Below are positions 29,261 to 38,378 of a DNA stretch of 64,000 nt, piece after piece. The notes under the pieces are model-generated. The model had not been told where the DNA came from, did not search any database, and was given only the letters and a program-made list of their open reading frames with translations. This stretch comes from Chromatiaceae bacterium (GTDB taxonomy: Bacteria > Pseudomonadota > Gammaproteobacteria > Chromatiales > Chromatiaceae): NCBI GenBank assembly GCA_024235315.1, contig JACKMP010000008.1, forward strand, positions 68,431 to 132,430. Reading direction: 5' to 3'. The position numbers and the translations under genes are program-made. Each line of letters opens with the position of its first letter. Within the stretch, counting starts at the first letter, position 1.

Positions 29261-30106
29261 TCAGCCTTTCGTCATCTCCAGGGCGCGCCGGTACAGCAGG
29301 TTTTTCTTCCCGCCGCTGATCCTTGCAGCCAGGCCGACGGCCTGTTTCACCGGCAACTCTTCCAGCAGGACACTCAGCAGGTCATCCACTTCAATCGACC
29401 GTGCATCTCCTCCCGCCTCGGCGCCGGCCAGCAACACGACGAACTCGCCCTTACGCTGGTTGTCGTCGGCCTCGACCCATTCCAGCAACTCGGCCAGCGG
29501 AGCCGACCTGACCGTCTCATGCCGCTTGGTGAGTTCACGCGCCAGCACCGCGACACGCCGGCCGCCGAATACCTCAACGAGGTCATGCAGGGATTCGAGG
29601 ATACGGTGAGATGCCTCGTAAAAGACCAGCGTCGCGGTTTCGCGCAGCAGCGCCTCCAGGTGCGCCCTGCGCGCCTGCTGCCGGCGGGGCAGAAAGCCCT
29701 CGAAACGAAACCGGTCTGTCGGCAGACCGGCAACACTCAGTGCCGCGACCAGCGCACTGGGGCCCGGCACCGGGATCACCGCGATCCCCTGTTCACGGCA
29801 GGCCCGCACCAACGGAAAACCGGGATCGCTGATCAACGGCGTGCCGGCATCCGATACCAGCGCCAGGGATTCACCGGCCGTGAGATGCCCGATGATCCTT
29901 TGGGTCGCATCGACCTCGTTGTGCTCGTGCAGGGACAACATCGGCCTGGCGATACCGAGGTGGTCAAGCAGGCGTCGGCTGTGGCGCGTGTCCTCGGCCA
30001 GAATGCGATCCACACTGCGCAGCACCTCGATTGCACGCAGCGTCACATCGTCCAGATTGCCGATCGGCGTGGCGACGATGTAGAGCCGTCCGGCCAGGTT
30101 TGACAC
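29261..30106 (-). CDS. rsmI: 16S rRNA (cytidine-1402-2'-O)-methyltransferase RsmI
   Basis: RsmI methylates the 2'-OH of C1402 in 16S rRNA, the same nucleotide as RsmH. The 281-residue tetrapyrrole-methylase-fold protein starts at GTG 30106 (MSNLAGRLYIVATPIGNLDD) and shows LAEDTRHSRRLL, LVSDAGTPLISDPG, VPGPSALVAALSVAGLP and FYEASHRILESL. It diverges from lpoA with a 54-bp gap that must hold both start regions, and is followed by rnpB. Confidence 0.96.
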   Translation of the reverse strand: MSNLAGRLYIVATPIGNLDDVTLRAIEVLRSVDRILAEDTRHSRRLLDHLGIARPMLSLHEHNEVDATQRIIGHLTAGESLALVSDAGTPLISDPGFPLVRACREQGIAVIPVPGPSALVAALSVAGLPTDRFRFEGFLPRRQQARRAHLEALLRETATLVFYEASHRILESLHDLVEVFGGRRVAVLARELTKRHETVRSAPLAELLEWVEADDNQRKGEFVVLLAGAEAGGDARSIEVDDLLSVLLEELPVKQAVGLAARISGGKKNLLYRRALEMTKG

Positions 30107-30160
30107 CTCTCACCCCACCTTTGATACTCGACGTCCCATCCTGACCGCACCCGATGTTCC

Positions 30161-32101
30161 ATGCAAGCGACCACCCTGCCACGTCTGCTCATCGTCCTGC
30201 TCTGGTTGCTCCTTGCCTACGGCTGCGGCCAGATGCCGGAGCGCCCATCGCAACCCGACGGTGATCCGGATGCACTACGCGCGACACAGTTGCTTGCAGC
30301 CGGCCAGTACCCGGCGGCCGCCGAGCTCTACCGGCGGCTTGCTGCAGGCACCGCCGCCCCGGACCGGCGCGCCGGCTATCTGCTGGCGGCGGCCGAGGCG
30401 TCACGTGCGGGAAACGACTGGGATGGCGTTCGCCAGGCGCTCGAGCTGCTGACACCGATGAACCTGGTTGCAGACCAGGCGCTGCAGCGCGACCTGCTGC
30501 GGAGCGAGATGCAGCTGCAGGAGAGACGCCCGTCCGACGCACTGGCAACGCTGGCGACACCAGCCGCACCGGGATCCGATACCGCTTTGCGGATCCGTTA
30601 TCACCACAACATCGCCGAGGCCTACCGGCAGATGGGCAACCTGCTGGAGACCGCGAACGCACTGCAGGTGGTGGATGCGCTGCAGACCGATCGCGATGCA
30701 CGCCTGGCGACCCAGACCGACATCCTGCGCACGCTGGCACTGCTCAACGAACTGGTGCTGGGCAACCTGCAACCGTCACCGCCAGGTGTCGCCGGGGGCT
30801 GGATGCAATTGGCGCTGCTGGTCAAGAAGCATGGCAGTGAACCCGATCAGCTCGCCCCCCTGTTGGCCGAGTGGCGCCAGCGTTTTCCACAGCACCCGGC
30901 CCTGCCGGAGCTGCTCGCGAACTACCAGCAATACCTGCAAAGCCAGCTGCAGCGCGTCTCGGTGATTGCGGTCCTGCTGCCACAGTCGGGCGTGTTCGCC
31001 GAGGTCGCTGCGGCGATCCGTGACGGCATCGTGATCAGCCGCTTCCAACACCCTGAAGGCAAGCGCCCGGAGCTGCGCTTTTACGACGCGACCGACCCGG
31101 CCGGGATCTGGCCCCTGTATTCCCGGGCAGTCGCTGAGGGTGCGGAGCTGGTGATCGGTCCTCTGCAGAAGGAGGCGGTCGCCCAGCTGGTTCGCGCAGG
31201 CGATCTCCCGGTGCCGGTACTCGCGCTCAACCAGGTCGAGGTCGACACCACGCTGCCGGCGAATCTGTTCATGTATTCGCTGTCGCCCGAAGACGAGGCG
31301 CGCCAGGCAGCCGAGCGGGCCTGGCTCGATGGTCACCGCAGACCGTTGATCCTGGCACCGCAGGACAGCTGGGGTGAGCGACTGGCATCCGCCTTCGATC
31401 AACGCACCCGCACCCTTGGCGGCAGCGTGGCCGGAATCGGGCGCTACGACGACAACAGCCACGACTATTCCGACACGATCACCGCGGCGCTGCACATCGA
31501 TCAGAGCGAGGCACGGCGGCGCCAGATCGAGGGCTGGCTGGGCCGTCGGGTCGAGTTCGAGCCGCACCGGCGCGACGACGTGGATGCGGTATTCATCGCC
31601 GCACGTCCGGTGCAGGCACAGGGGATCCGGCCGCAACTGCAGTTCCATCACGCCGGCGACCTGCCGCTCTATGCCACGTCGCACGCATGGAGCGGACAGC
31701 TTTCAGCAAACCAGCTCGAGGACATGCGGGGCATCATGTTGGCCGATATTCCCTGGCTGCTATCCAACGGCACCGGTGACCTGGACACACGTGCAACGAT
31801 CGTACAGAGCCTGCCGAAGAGCGGCTCCGCCTACGCACGGCTCTACGCAATGGGAATGGACGCATTGCGTCTCGTTCCCCACCTGCGACGCCTGCAGAGC
31901 AGTCGCTACGAGTCACTGGATGGCAGTACCGGCAATCTCTACATGGACGAAGCCAACCAGATCCACCGCCAGCTCATCTGGGTACTGCTTGACGAGCAAC
32001 CGCGAATTCTCGGATACGCACCACGCCTCGACCTGCAATCAGCCGAAGAACCGACCGTACCCGCCGCACCGGAGGTCTCGAACCAAGCTCCACCCTCCTG
32101 A
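30161..32101 (+). CDS. lpoA: LpoA/LppC-type outer-membrane lipoprotein, PBP1A activator
   Basis: LpoA is an outer-membrane lipoprotein that crosses the periplasm and activates the peptidoglycan synthase PBP1A. The 646-residue product has a lipoprotein signal with the modified cysteine C22 (LLLAYGC). A helical TPR-like N-terminal region follows (about 35-255), then a LppC domain with a type 1 periplasmic-binding-protein fold from about 263 (VSVIAVLLPQSGVFAEVAAAIRDG). The order rsmI, lpoA, yraN, diaA, dolP is the conserved gammaproteobacterial block. Its TGA shares one base with the yraN ATG. Confidence 0.92.
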   Translation: MQATTLPRLLIVLLWLLLAYGCGQMPERPSQPDGDPDALRATQLLAAGQYPAAAELYRRLAAGTAAPDRRAGYLLAAAEASRAGNDWDGVRQALELLTPMNLVADQALQRDLLRSEMQLQERRPSDALATLATPAAPGSDTALRIRYHHNIAEAYRQMGNLLETANALQVVDALQTDRDARLATQTDILRTLALLNELVLGNLQPSPPGVAGGWMQLALLVKKHGSEPDQLAPLLAEWRQRFPQHPALPELLANYQQYLQSQLQRVSVIAVLLPQSGVFAEVAAAIRDGIVISRFQHPEGKRPELRFYDATDPAGIWPLYSRAVAEGAELVIGPLQKEAVAQLVRAGDLPVPVLALNQVEVDTTLPANLFMYSLSPEDEARQAAERAWLDGHRRPLILAPQDSWGERLASAFDQRTRTLGGSVAGIGRYDDNSHDYSDTITAALHIDQSEARRRQIEGWLGRRVEFEPHRRDDVDAVFIAARPVQAQGIRPQLQFHHAGDLPLYATSHAWSGQLSANQLEDMRGIMLADIPWLLSNGTGDLDTRATIVQSLPKSGSAYARLYAMGMDALRLVPHLRRLQSSRYESLDGSTGNLYMDEANQIHRQLIWVLLDEQPRILGYAPRLDLQSAEEPTVPAAPEVSNQAPPS

Positions 32102-32451
32102 TGGGCAGTACGCAGGACATTGGGCGAGACGCCGAATCGCGCGCCGAGGCTCTGCTGAGACGCAATGGCCTGCAGCTGGTCGCACGCAATTACCGCTGCC
32201 GCGGCGGTGAGATCGATCTGATCATGCGCGACACACAGCACCTGGTGTTTATCGAGGTGCGCCAGCGTGGCAGCCTAAGGTTCGGCGGCGCCCTGTCCAG
32301 CGTCGACGCGAACAAACAGCGAAGGGTGATCCACGCAGCCCAACACTACCTGATGTCCAGCGGATGGCAGGGACCGTGCCGCTTCGACGTCGTCGGCTTC
32401 GACGGCCCACAACAGCGGGGACAATGGATTCGCGATGCATTCACCGCGTGA
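32101..32451 (+). CDS. yraN: YraN family (UPF0102) nuclease-like protein
   Basis: A 116-residue member of UPF0102, which has a restriction-endonuclease-like fold. The signature GGEIDLIMRDTQHLVFIEVRQR contains the acidic E-D and E-x-R/K residues of such folds. The biological role in bacteria is not settled. Translation is coupled to lpoA (TGATG). At the position where many relatives have EVK, this one has EVR, so nuclease activity is uncertain. Confidence 0.92.
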   Translation: MGSTQDIGRDAESRAEALLRRNGLQLVARNYRCRGGEIDLIMRDTQHLVFIEVRQRGSLRFGGALSSVDANKQRRVIHAAQHYLMSSGWQGPCRFDVVGFDGPQQRGQWIRDAFTA

Positions 32452-32515
32452 CATCGACCGACAGGTGCGGGCGTGCGACACTTGCGCCAATTGACCACGG
32501 CAGTGACGCAGCATT

Positions 32516-33103
32516 GTGGATCCGATCGAACGCATCAACACCCTGTTTGACGACAACGCGCACCTGACCAGCAGTGCAGCCGAGACCCAGGCCGCACCGA
32601 TTGCAATGGCCGCACAATGCATCGTCAACTGCCTTCTCGGTGGCGGCAAGGTATTGAGCTGCGGCAATGGCAGCTCGGCGGCCGATGCCCAGTACTTCGC
32701 CGCACAGATGCAGCACCGCTATGAACGTGAGCGCCCCGGCCTGCCGGCGATTGCCTTGAACTCCGACGCCGCGATTCTCACCGCGATCGCCGTGGACGAA
32801 GGTTTCAGCGCCATTTTCGCCAAGCAGATCAGTGCCCTGGGACATCCGGGCGATGTGCTGTTGACGATGAGCATCAATGGCACTGCCGAGAACATGGTGA
32901 CCGCAATAGACGCCGCAGCCGATCGCCAGATGCGGGTGATTGCACTGACAGGGCGTGACGGTGGAGATGTGGCACTGAAACTGCGGACCAACGATATCGA
33001 GATCCGCACGCCGGCGGCCGATGCCGCGCGAATCCTCGAAAATCACCGGCTGGTGATTCACTGTCTGTGCGACCTGATCGATCTTCAACTGATGGGTGGT
33101 TAG
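32516..33103 (+). CDS. diaA: DiaA-type SIS-domain protein (phosphoheptose isomerase family)
   Basis: The 195-residue product starts at GTG 32516 and is a SIS-domain protein of the GmhA/DiaA group, with LSCGNGSSAADAQYFAAQMQ and LLTMSINGTAENM. In E. coli the gene at this place is DiaA, which binds DnaA and promotes orderly initiation of replication. In Pseudomonas the orthologue is usually annotated GmhA. Context (lpoA-yraN-x-dolP) favours DiaA. Sedoheptulose-7-phosphate isomerase activity for LPS heptose cannot be excluded. Confidence 0.87.
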   Translation: MDPIERINTLFDDNAHLTSSAAETQAAPIAMAAQCIVNCLLGGGKVLSCGNGSSAADAQYFAAQMQHRYERERPGLPAIALNSDAAILTAIAVDEGFSAIFAKQISALGHPGDVLLTMSINGTAENMVTAIDAAADRQMRVIALTGRDGGDVALKLRTNDIEIRTPAADAARILENHRLVIHCLCDLIDLQLMGG

Positions 33104-33106
33104 AAC

Positions 33107-33703
33107 ATGACGAAACCAAATACTCTGGCGACAAGAGCAATCATTGCAGGGTTGTTGGCACTGATGCTTGGCGGCTGCGGTGCCGTGGTCATCGGTGGCG
33201 CCGTGGCTACCGCGAATGTGGCACACGACCGCCGTACCGCCGGCACCCTGGTCGAGGACCAGAAGATCCTCCTCGAAGCCATCAGCATGCGCGACGCCGA
33301 CGAAGCCCTGAAGAAGCACGCGAACGTCGGCATCGATGTTTTCAATCTGCAGGTGCTGCTGACCGGCCAGGCAGAAAACTTCGAGGTCGTTGAGGCATTC
33401 CGCCAACGGGTGGCCGGTATCCAGCGTGTGCGCGCGGTGTTCAACGAAGTGGCCGTCGGTGCGGAATCCACCTGGAGCGAGGCCACTGCCGACGCCTACC
33501 TGACGGCAAGAGTCAAAGTTGCGCTGTTCAGCGTCAAGATCGATGGATTCGACCCGACCCGGGTGACAGTCACCAGTTCGCAGGGCAGCGTCTACCTGAT
33601 GGGGCTGCTGACCCCGACCGAGGCCGATGCCGTCACCGAGGAGGTACGTTTTGTCAGTGGCGTAAAGCGGGTGGTGAAGCTGTTTGAATATATCGACCAC
33701 TGA
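33107..33703 (+). CDS. dolP: DolP (YraP) dual-BON outer-membrane lipoprotein
   Basis: DolP is a lipoprotein with two BON domains that binds anionic phospholipid at division sites and supports outer-membrane integrity and BAM function. The 198-residue product has a lipobox LGGC with C24, followed by BON1 (about 48-115) and BON2 (about 120-195), each ending in a V-x-V-x-N/L pattern such as VRAVFNEVAV and VKRVVKLFEYI. It begins 3 bp after diaA. The last 20 bp overlap the TTG start of the next flavoprotein gene. Confidence 0.93.
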   Translation: MTKPNTLATRAIIAGLLALMLGGCGAVVIGGAVATANVAHDRRTAGTLVEDQKILLEAISMRDADEALKKHANVGIDVFNLQVLLTGQAENFEVVEAFRQRVAGIQRVRAVFNEVAVGAESTWSEATADAYLTARVKVALFSVKIDGFDPTRVTVTSSQGSVYLMGLLTPTEADAVTEEVRFVSGVKRVVKLFEYIDH

Positions 33704-35123
33704 ACCCGAACAGGCACCGGCGCTGCCACCTGCGCTGCAGCGTGAACTCGCTGCCGTGTTTGCTGGACCGGATCTGCTCACCGACGCGAGCGACTGCTGG
33801 GTGTACGGCTACGACAACAGCCGCCAGCATGCCCTCCCACAAGCGGTATGTTTCGCGCGCGACGCCGCGCAGATCGCCGAACTGGTGCACCTGTGCCGCG
33901 GTAACGGCGTCCCGCTGATCGCGCGTGGACGCGGCACCGGCACCACCGGTGCCACAGTGCCCCTGCGCGGCGGAATCGTGCTATCGATGGAGCGTTTGCG
34001 CAGCGAGTTGTCGATCGACCCGGCCAACCGGATAGCGCGGGTATCGCCCGGTTACACCAACCAGGAACTGCAGGACGCTGCAGCACAGCACGGCTTCTTC
34101 TGGCCGCCAGACCCGACCAGTGCCGCGGTCTGCACGATCGGCGGCAACCTCGCGTACAACTCCGCCGGACCGCGCGCCGTCAAATACGGGACCCCCCGTG
34201 AGAATACCCTGGGGCTGCGCGCGGTCACCGGGCGCGGCGACCTGCTCAAGACAGGAGTCAGCACCACCAAGGGTGTCGTCGGCTTTGATCTGACGCGCCT
34301 GCTGATCGGCTCCGAGGGGACGCTGGCAATCATCACCGAAGCGACGTTGAAACTGACGCCCCTGGCAGAGACCAGGCGCACGCTGCAGGCTGTCTATCGT
34401 GACATCCACGCAGCAGCAGCAGCGGTGTCGCGGATCATGGCGCAGCCGGTGACACCCTGTGCGCTGGAGTTCATGGACAGCACCGCCATCGACATGGTGC
34501 GCGACTATTCGGACCTGGGTCTGCCGAACGATGCACGCGCGCTGCTAATGATCGAGGTCGACGGCCCCCTCGCTGGAATCGAGGCCAGCGTCGCCCAGGT
34601 ATCGGCAGCGGCGCGCGGAGCCGGCTGCATCCAGGTCGACATGGCGCAGACCGACGAAGAGGTCGCGCGCCTGTGGCGCACGCGCAAGGCCCTGTCGCCT
34701 GCATTGCGCAACGTGGCACCAAAGAAGATCAACGAAGACGTGGTGGTTCCGGTGTCGCGGATACCTGCACTGATCGACGGCCTCGAACGACTGGCCGCAC
34801 GATTTGCCATCAAGATCGTCAACTTCGGCCACGCCGGCAATGGCAACATCCACGTCAATCTCTTGATCGACCCCGACGACCCGGTGCAGATGGCAGCCGC
34901 CGACGCCTGCCTGGATGCGGTATTCGATCTGGTGTTGTCGCTGGACGGCACGCTGTCGGGTGAGCACGGTATCGGTTGGGTCAAACGTGCCTTCGTGGGC
35001 CGTGAACTCGACAGTGTCAGCCTGGAAATGATGGCGGCGATCAAGCGCCAATTCGACCCGGACAACATCCTCAACCCGGGAGTCGGGTTGCCCGAGTCAC
35101 AAGCTATCATTGAAAGAATTTAA
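33684..35123 (+). CDS. FAD-linked oxidase, glycolate oxidase GlcD / D-lactate dehydrogenase family
   Basis: This 479-residue flavoprotein has a VAO-type FAD-binding domain (PLIARGRGTGTTGATVPLRGG, IGGNLAYNSAGPRAVKYG) and the FAD-oxidase C domain with FGHAGNGNIHVNLL and LSGEHGIGWVKR, the substrate and metal region of GlcD-like 2-hydroxyacid dehydrogenases. Substrate could be glycolate, D-lactate or D-2-hydroxyglutarate. It starts at TTG 33684 inside the last 20 bp of dolP, so it depends on dolP translation. A glcF-like iron-sulfur gene occurs at 62879, far away. Together they could oxidise glycolate formed by RuBisCO, but this pairing is inference. Confidence 0.85.
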   Translation: MNISTTEPEQAPALPPALQRELAAVFAGPDLLTDASDCWVYGYDNSRQHALPQAVCFARDAAQIAELVHLCRGNGVPLIARGRGTGTTGATVPLRGGIVLSMERLRSELSIDPANRIARVSPGYTNQELQDAAAQHGFFWPPDPTSAAVCTIGGNLAYNSAGPRAVKYGTPRENTLGLRAVTGRGDLLKTGVSTTKGVVGFDLTRLLIGSEGTLAIITEATLKLTPLAETRRTLQAVYRDIHAAAAAVSRIMAQPVTPCALEFMDSTAIDMVRDYSDLGLPNDARALLMIEVDGPLAGIEASVAQVSAAARGAGCIQVDMAQTDEEVARLWRTRKALSPALRNVAPKKINEDVVVPVSRIPALIDGLERLAARFAIKIVNFGHAGNGNIHVNLLIDPDDPVQMAAADACLDAVFDLVLSLDGTLSGEHGIGWVKRAFVGRELDSVSLEMMAAIKRQFDPDNILNPGVGLPESQAIIERI

Positions 35124-35217
35124 TTCCGCAATTACCGGGGCCTGGCGGAAACTCGATAAAAAATCAGTGCATGCGGCCGATGTTGCCATTCAGAAACTTG
35201 ATCTTAAGGAATTGTTT

Positions 35218-36639
35218 ATGACGACCCGGGCGAGCCTTTGGGTACTGCCATTCACCCTGTTTCCCGGCCTGCTCTGGGCCGCCGGCGGTGGCAGCCAGCC
35301 GCTGGATCTGACGCAACACTGGGTGGGCTACACGGCAATAGCGATCTTTGCGGTGTCCTACCTGTTGGTAATGGCCGAAGAGTTCACCCACCTGCGCAAA
35401 TCCAAGCCGGTGATCCTGGCAGCGGGCATCATCTGGGCACTGATCGCAATCGTTTACCATACGAACGGCGTCGATCACGCGGCCGAGCAGGCGGTGCGCC
35501 ACAATCTGCTCGAATACGCCGAGCTCATGCTGTTCCTGCTGGTCGCAATGACCTACATCAACGCGATGGACGAGCGCAACGTGTTCGAGGCCCTACGCTC
35601 GTGGCTGGTGAAGAAAGGATTCGGCTTCCGCCAGCTGTTCTGGATCACCGGCGTACTGGCATTCCTGATCTCGCCGGTTGCCGACAACCTCACCACCGCC
35701 CTGCTGATGTGTGCGGTCGTGTTGGCGGTGGGCGGCGACAACACCAAGTTCGTGCTGACCGCATGCATCAACATCGTGGTGGCCGCCAATGCTGGTGGCG
35801 CATTCAGCCCGTTCGGTGACATCACGACCCTGATGGTGTGGCAGAAACAGGTCCAGACCCCGCAGGGAATGGTCGACTTCTGGGCTTTCTTCGCCCTGTT
35901 TCTGCCCTCGCTGGTCAATTGGCTGGTGCCCGCGGCCATCATGTCGCTGACCCTGCCCAACGAGAAGCCCCACGCCAGTGGCGATTCGGTGAAGATGCGT
36001 CGCGGCGCCAAGCGCATCATCTTCCTGTTTCTGCTGACCATCGGCACCGCGGTGGCGTTTCACAACTTCATACACATGCCGCCGGTCATCGGAATGCTGA
36101 CCGGCCTGGCCTACCTGCAATTCTTCGGTTATTTCCTGAAGAAGACCCATCGGCGCGGCGAGCCGCTGACCGACGAGGAGCAGTTCGGTGATCCGGTCGC
36201 CTTTGACATCTTCAACAAGGTGGCACGCGCAGAGTGGGACACGCTGCTTTTCTTCTATGGCGTCGTACTGTGTGTCGGCGGCCTGGGCTTCATCGGCTAT
36301 CTGGCGATGGCATCAGAACTGATGTACGTCGATTGGGGTGCGACCAATGCCAACATCGCCGTGGGACTGCTTTCGGCGATCGTCGACAACATCCCGGTGA
36401 TGTTCGCGGTGCTGACGATGATGCCGGACATGTCGATGGGCCAGTGGCTACTGGTCACGCTGACCGCTGGCGTCGGCGGCTCACTGTTGTCGATCGGATC
36501 GGCGGCGGGCGTCGCGCTGATGGGACAGGCCCGCGGCAAGTACACCTTTTTTGGCCATCTGAAATGGGCCCCGGTGATCGCGCTGGGCTACGGAGCGAGT
36601 ATTGCCACGCACCTCTGGCTGAACGCCGGCATGTTCTGA
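35218..36639 (+). CDS. nhaD: Na+/H+ antiporter NhaD
   Basis: NhaD exports Na+ (and Li+) in exchange for protons and is common in marine and haloalkaliphilic bacteria. I use ATG 35218 (MTTRASLWVLPFTLFPGLLWA), with AAGGA seven bases upstream. An in-frame extension to 35110 overlaps the previous gene and looks non-coding. The 473-residue protein has about 12 membrane helices. Conserved charged helices include LISPVADNLTTALLM, NAGGAFSPFGDITTLMVWQ and LLSAIVDNIPVMFAVL, where the aspartates and threonines form the ion path of the IT superfamily. The first hydrophobic stretch could be a cleaved signal peptide. Confidence 0.93.
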   Translation: MTTRASLWVLPFTLFPGLLWAAGGGSQPLDLTQHWVGYTAIAIFAVSYLLVMAEEFTHLRKSKPVILAAGIIWALIAIVYHTNGVDHAAEQAVRHNLLEYAELMLFLLVAMTYINAMDERNVFEALRSWLVKKGFGFRQLFWITGVLAFLISPVADNLTTALLMCAVVLAVGGDNTKFVLTACINIVVAANAGGAFSPFGDITTLMVWQKQVQTPQGMVDFWAFFALFLPSLVNWLVPAAIMSLTLPNEKPHASGDSVKMRRGAKRIIFLFLLTIGTAVAFHNFIHMPPVIGMLTGLAYLQFFGYFLKKTHRRGEPLTDEEQFGDPVAFDIFNKVARAEWDTLLFFYGVVLCVGGLGFIGYLAMASELMYVDWGATNANIAVGLLSAIVDNIPVMFAVLTMMPDMSMGQWLLVTLTAGVGGSLLSIGSAAGVALMGQARGKYTFFGHLKWAPVIALGYGASIATHLWLNAGMF

Positions 36640-36645
36640 CCACAT

Positions 36646-36713
36646 GGGGATGCGCGCTGCCGCGCGCCCCTGCAACTCGCGACCGAGGCCCTGGCGGTCA
36701 TGGCGCCGGGGCC
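36646..36713. terminator. Two GC-rich hairpins between convergent nhaD and purE
   Basis: A first stem-loop has GCGCG 36652-36656 and CGCGC 36661-36665, extended by GGGG 36646-36649 with CCCC 36667-36670. A second joins GGCCCTGGCG 36687-36696 with GGCGCCGGGGCC 36702-36713. Only short T-rich sequence follows. Between convergent genes they probably act as terminators for both. Confidence 0.5.
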
Positions 36714-36723
36714 ATTCGTTTCA

Positions 36724-37224
36724 TCAATCCGCTTCGTCGGCGGCCAGCCTCTCGACCTTCTCCATGACCATCGCCTCAAGGCCCTTCTTGTAGGCAGCGA
36801 CCTTGTCCAGAATCGCCGGGTCAGCGACCCCGAGAATCTGTGCGGCCAGGATGGCGGCGTTCTTCGCGCCATTGATCGCCACAGTCGCGACCGGGACACC
36901 GGCCGGCATCTGTACGATCGACAGCAACGAGTCCTGACCACTGAGCGCCGAGCTCTTGACGGGCACGCCGATCACCGGCAACTCGGTGATAGCCGCCGCC
37001 ATACCGGGCAGATGTGCCGCGCCACCCGCCCCGGCGATGATCACTCGCACACCGCGCTGGCGGGCGGAAGACGCGTAGTCGAACAGGCGCGTCGGCGTGC
37101 GATGTGCCGAGACGATCGTCATCTCGTAGGCCACGCCAAACTCGCGCAGCATCGTCGCGGCATCCTGCATGACGGGCAGATCGGAATCACTGCCCATGAT
37201 GATACCTACCAAGGTGTCCGTCAT
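36724..37224 (-). CDS. purE: 5-(carboxyamino)imidazole ribonucleotide mutase PurE
   Basis: PurE (class I) converts N5-CAIR, made by PurK, to CAIR in purine synthesis. The product from ATG 37224 (MTDTLVGIIMGSDSDLPVMQ) is 166 residues. The motif GSDSDLP and the histidine in SAHRTP bind substrate, and AGAGGAAHLPGM is the CO2-transfer loop. The ATG overlaps the purK stop by ATGA, so the two are coupled. A longer upstream reading frame lies within purK. Confidence 0.97.
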   Translation of the reverse strand: MTDTLVGIIMGSDSDLPVMQDAATMLREFGVAYEMTIVSAHRTPTRLFDYASSARQRGVRVIIAGAGGAAHLPGMAAAITELPVIGVPVKSSALSGQDSLLSIVQMPAGVPVATVAINGAKNAAILAAQILGVADPAILDKVAAYKKGLEAMVMEKVERLAADEAD

Positions 37225-38378
37225 AGCTTCTTGTCCCCCAAAATCCTGATCAGTGTCTTGACCCGGCTGGCCTTCGCACACGCCGCCTCGACCGTCTCAT
37301 CGATGACCGTGACATGCCCCATCTTGCGCCCCGGCTTGGTGACCGCCTTGCCATAGACGTGCACACATACCCCGGAAATTGCCAGCACCGCAGCCAGCCC
37401 GGCGATCACCGGCCGGCCCTCGTAGCCGGGCTCACCCAGCAGGTTCACCATCGTCGCGGGTGACAGCTGCCGGGTTTCACCCAGCGGCAGGCCGAGAATG
37501 GCCCGCAGGTGCTGCTCGAACTGGTCGGTCACGCAGGCCTCGATCGTGTGATGCCCCGAGTTGTGCGTGCGCGGGGCCACCTCGTTGACCAGGAGTTCGC
37601 CGTCGGCGGTGAGAAACATCTCAATCCCAAACACCCCCACGCCCTGCATGGCCTCGACGGTGCGCACGGCGAGCGCCTCGGCGCGGCGCGCCGTCTCGGC
37701 CGGCACATTGGCCGGTGCCAGCAGGAAATCGAGGACGTTGTCACGCTCATGAAAGCGCATCTCCACCGTCGGGTAGGCCCTGCACTCGCCGCCAACATTG
37801 CGCGCGACCATCACTGCCAGTTCCTTCTCGGCCTCGATGAAACGTTCGATGTAGCTTGGCACCGGCAGATGACCGGAAAATGTGCCGGCATCTGGCATCA
37901 CCACCACGCCACGTCCGTCATAACCACCGCGCCGCGCCTTCTGCACCAGCGGATAACCGAATGCGGCGCAGGCCCGCGCATCAGGTTCTGGCATATCGAT
38001 GAACTCGGAGGTCGGTATCCCGGCGTCACGCAGGAACACCTTCTGGCGGTACTTGTCCTGAATGGTGGCGAGCAGCGCCGGCCGCGGGTAGATGCGATGC
38101 CCTTCAGCTTCGAGTGCGATCAGGGTACCGGTGTCGATATCTTCGAGTTCGAAAGTGACAATGTCGCAGGATTCCGCCAGTTCCCGGAGCTTGCCCGGGT
38201 CGCTGTAGTCGCCAACGATCTGGTGTCCGGCCACCTGGCCCGCGGGCGAGCCCTGCAAGGGATCGAGCACCACGCAGGTGCAGCCGAGACGCTTGGCCGC
38301 CTTGACCATCATGCGCCCGAGTTGCCCGCCGCCGATCAGACCGATGCGGGCAACGGGATAGGGATACACATCTTCCAT
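37221..38378 (-). CDS. purK: 5-(carboxyamino)imidazole ribonucleotide synthase PurK
   Basis: PurK carboxylates AIR to N5-CAIR with ATP and bicarbonate. From ATG 38378 (MEDVYPYPVARIGLIGGGQ) it is 385 residues, an ATP-grasp protein with the N-terminal loop GGGQLGRMM, the ATP loop KARRGGYDGRGV and the metal-binding LLVNEVAPRTHNSGHHTIEA. The reading frame runs further upstream but that part is low-similarity and lies in the intergenic region. Only a weak GGCGGCG is seen as ribosome site. Confidence 0.95.
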   Translation of the reverse strand: MEDVYPYPVARIGLIGGGQLGRMMVKAAKRLGCTCVVLDPLQGSPAGQVAGHQIVGDYSDPGKLRELAESCDIVTFELEDIDTGTLIALEAEGHRIYPRPALLATIQDKYRQKVFLRDAGIPTSEFIDMPEPDARACAAFGYPLVQKARRGGYDGRGVVVMPDAGTFSGHLPVPSYIERFIEAEKELAVMVARNVGGECRAYPTVEMRFHERDNVLDFLLAPANVPAETARRAEALAVRTVEAMQGVGVFGIEMFLTADGELLVNEVAPRTHNSGHHTIEACVTDQFEQHLRAILGLPLGETRQLSPATMVNLLGEPGYEGRPVIAGLAAVLAISGVCVHVYGKAVTKPGRKMGHVTVIDETVEAACAKASRVKTLIRILGDKKL

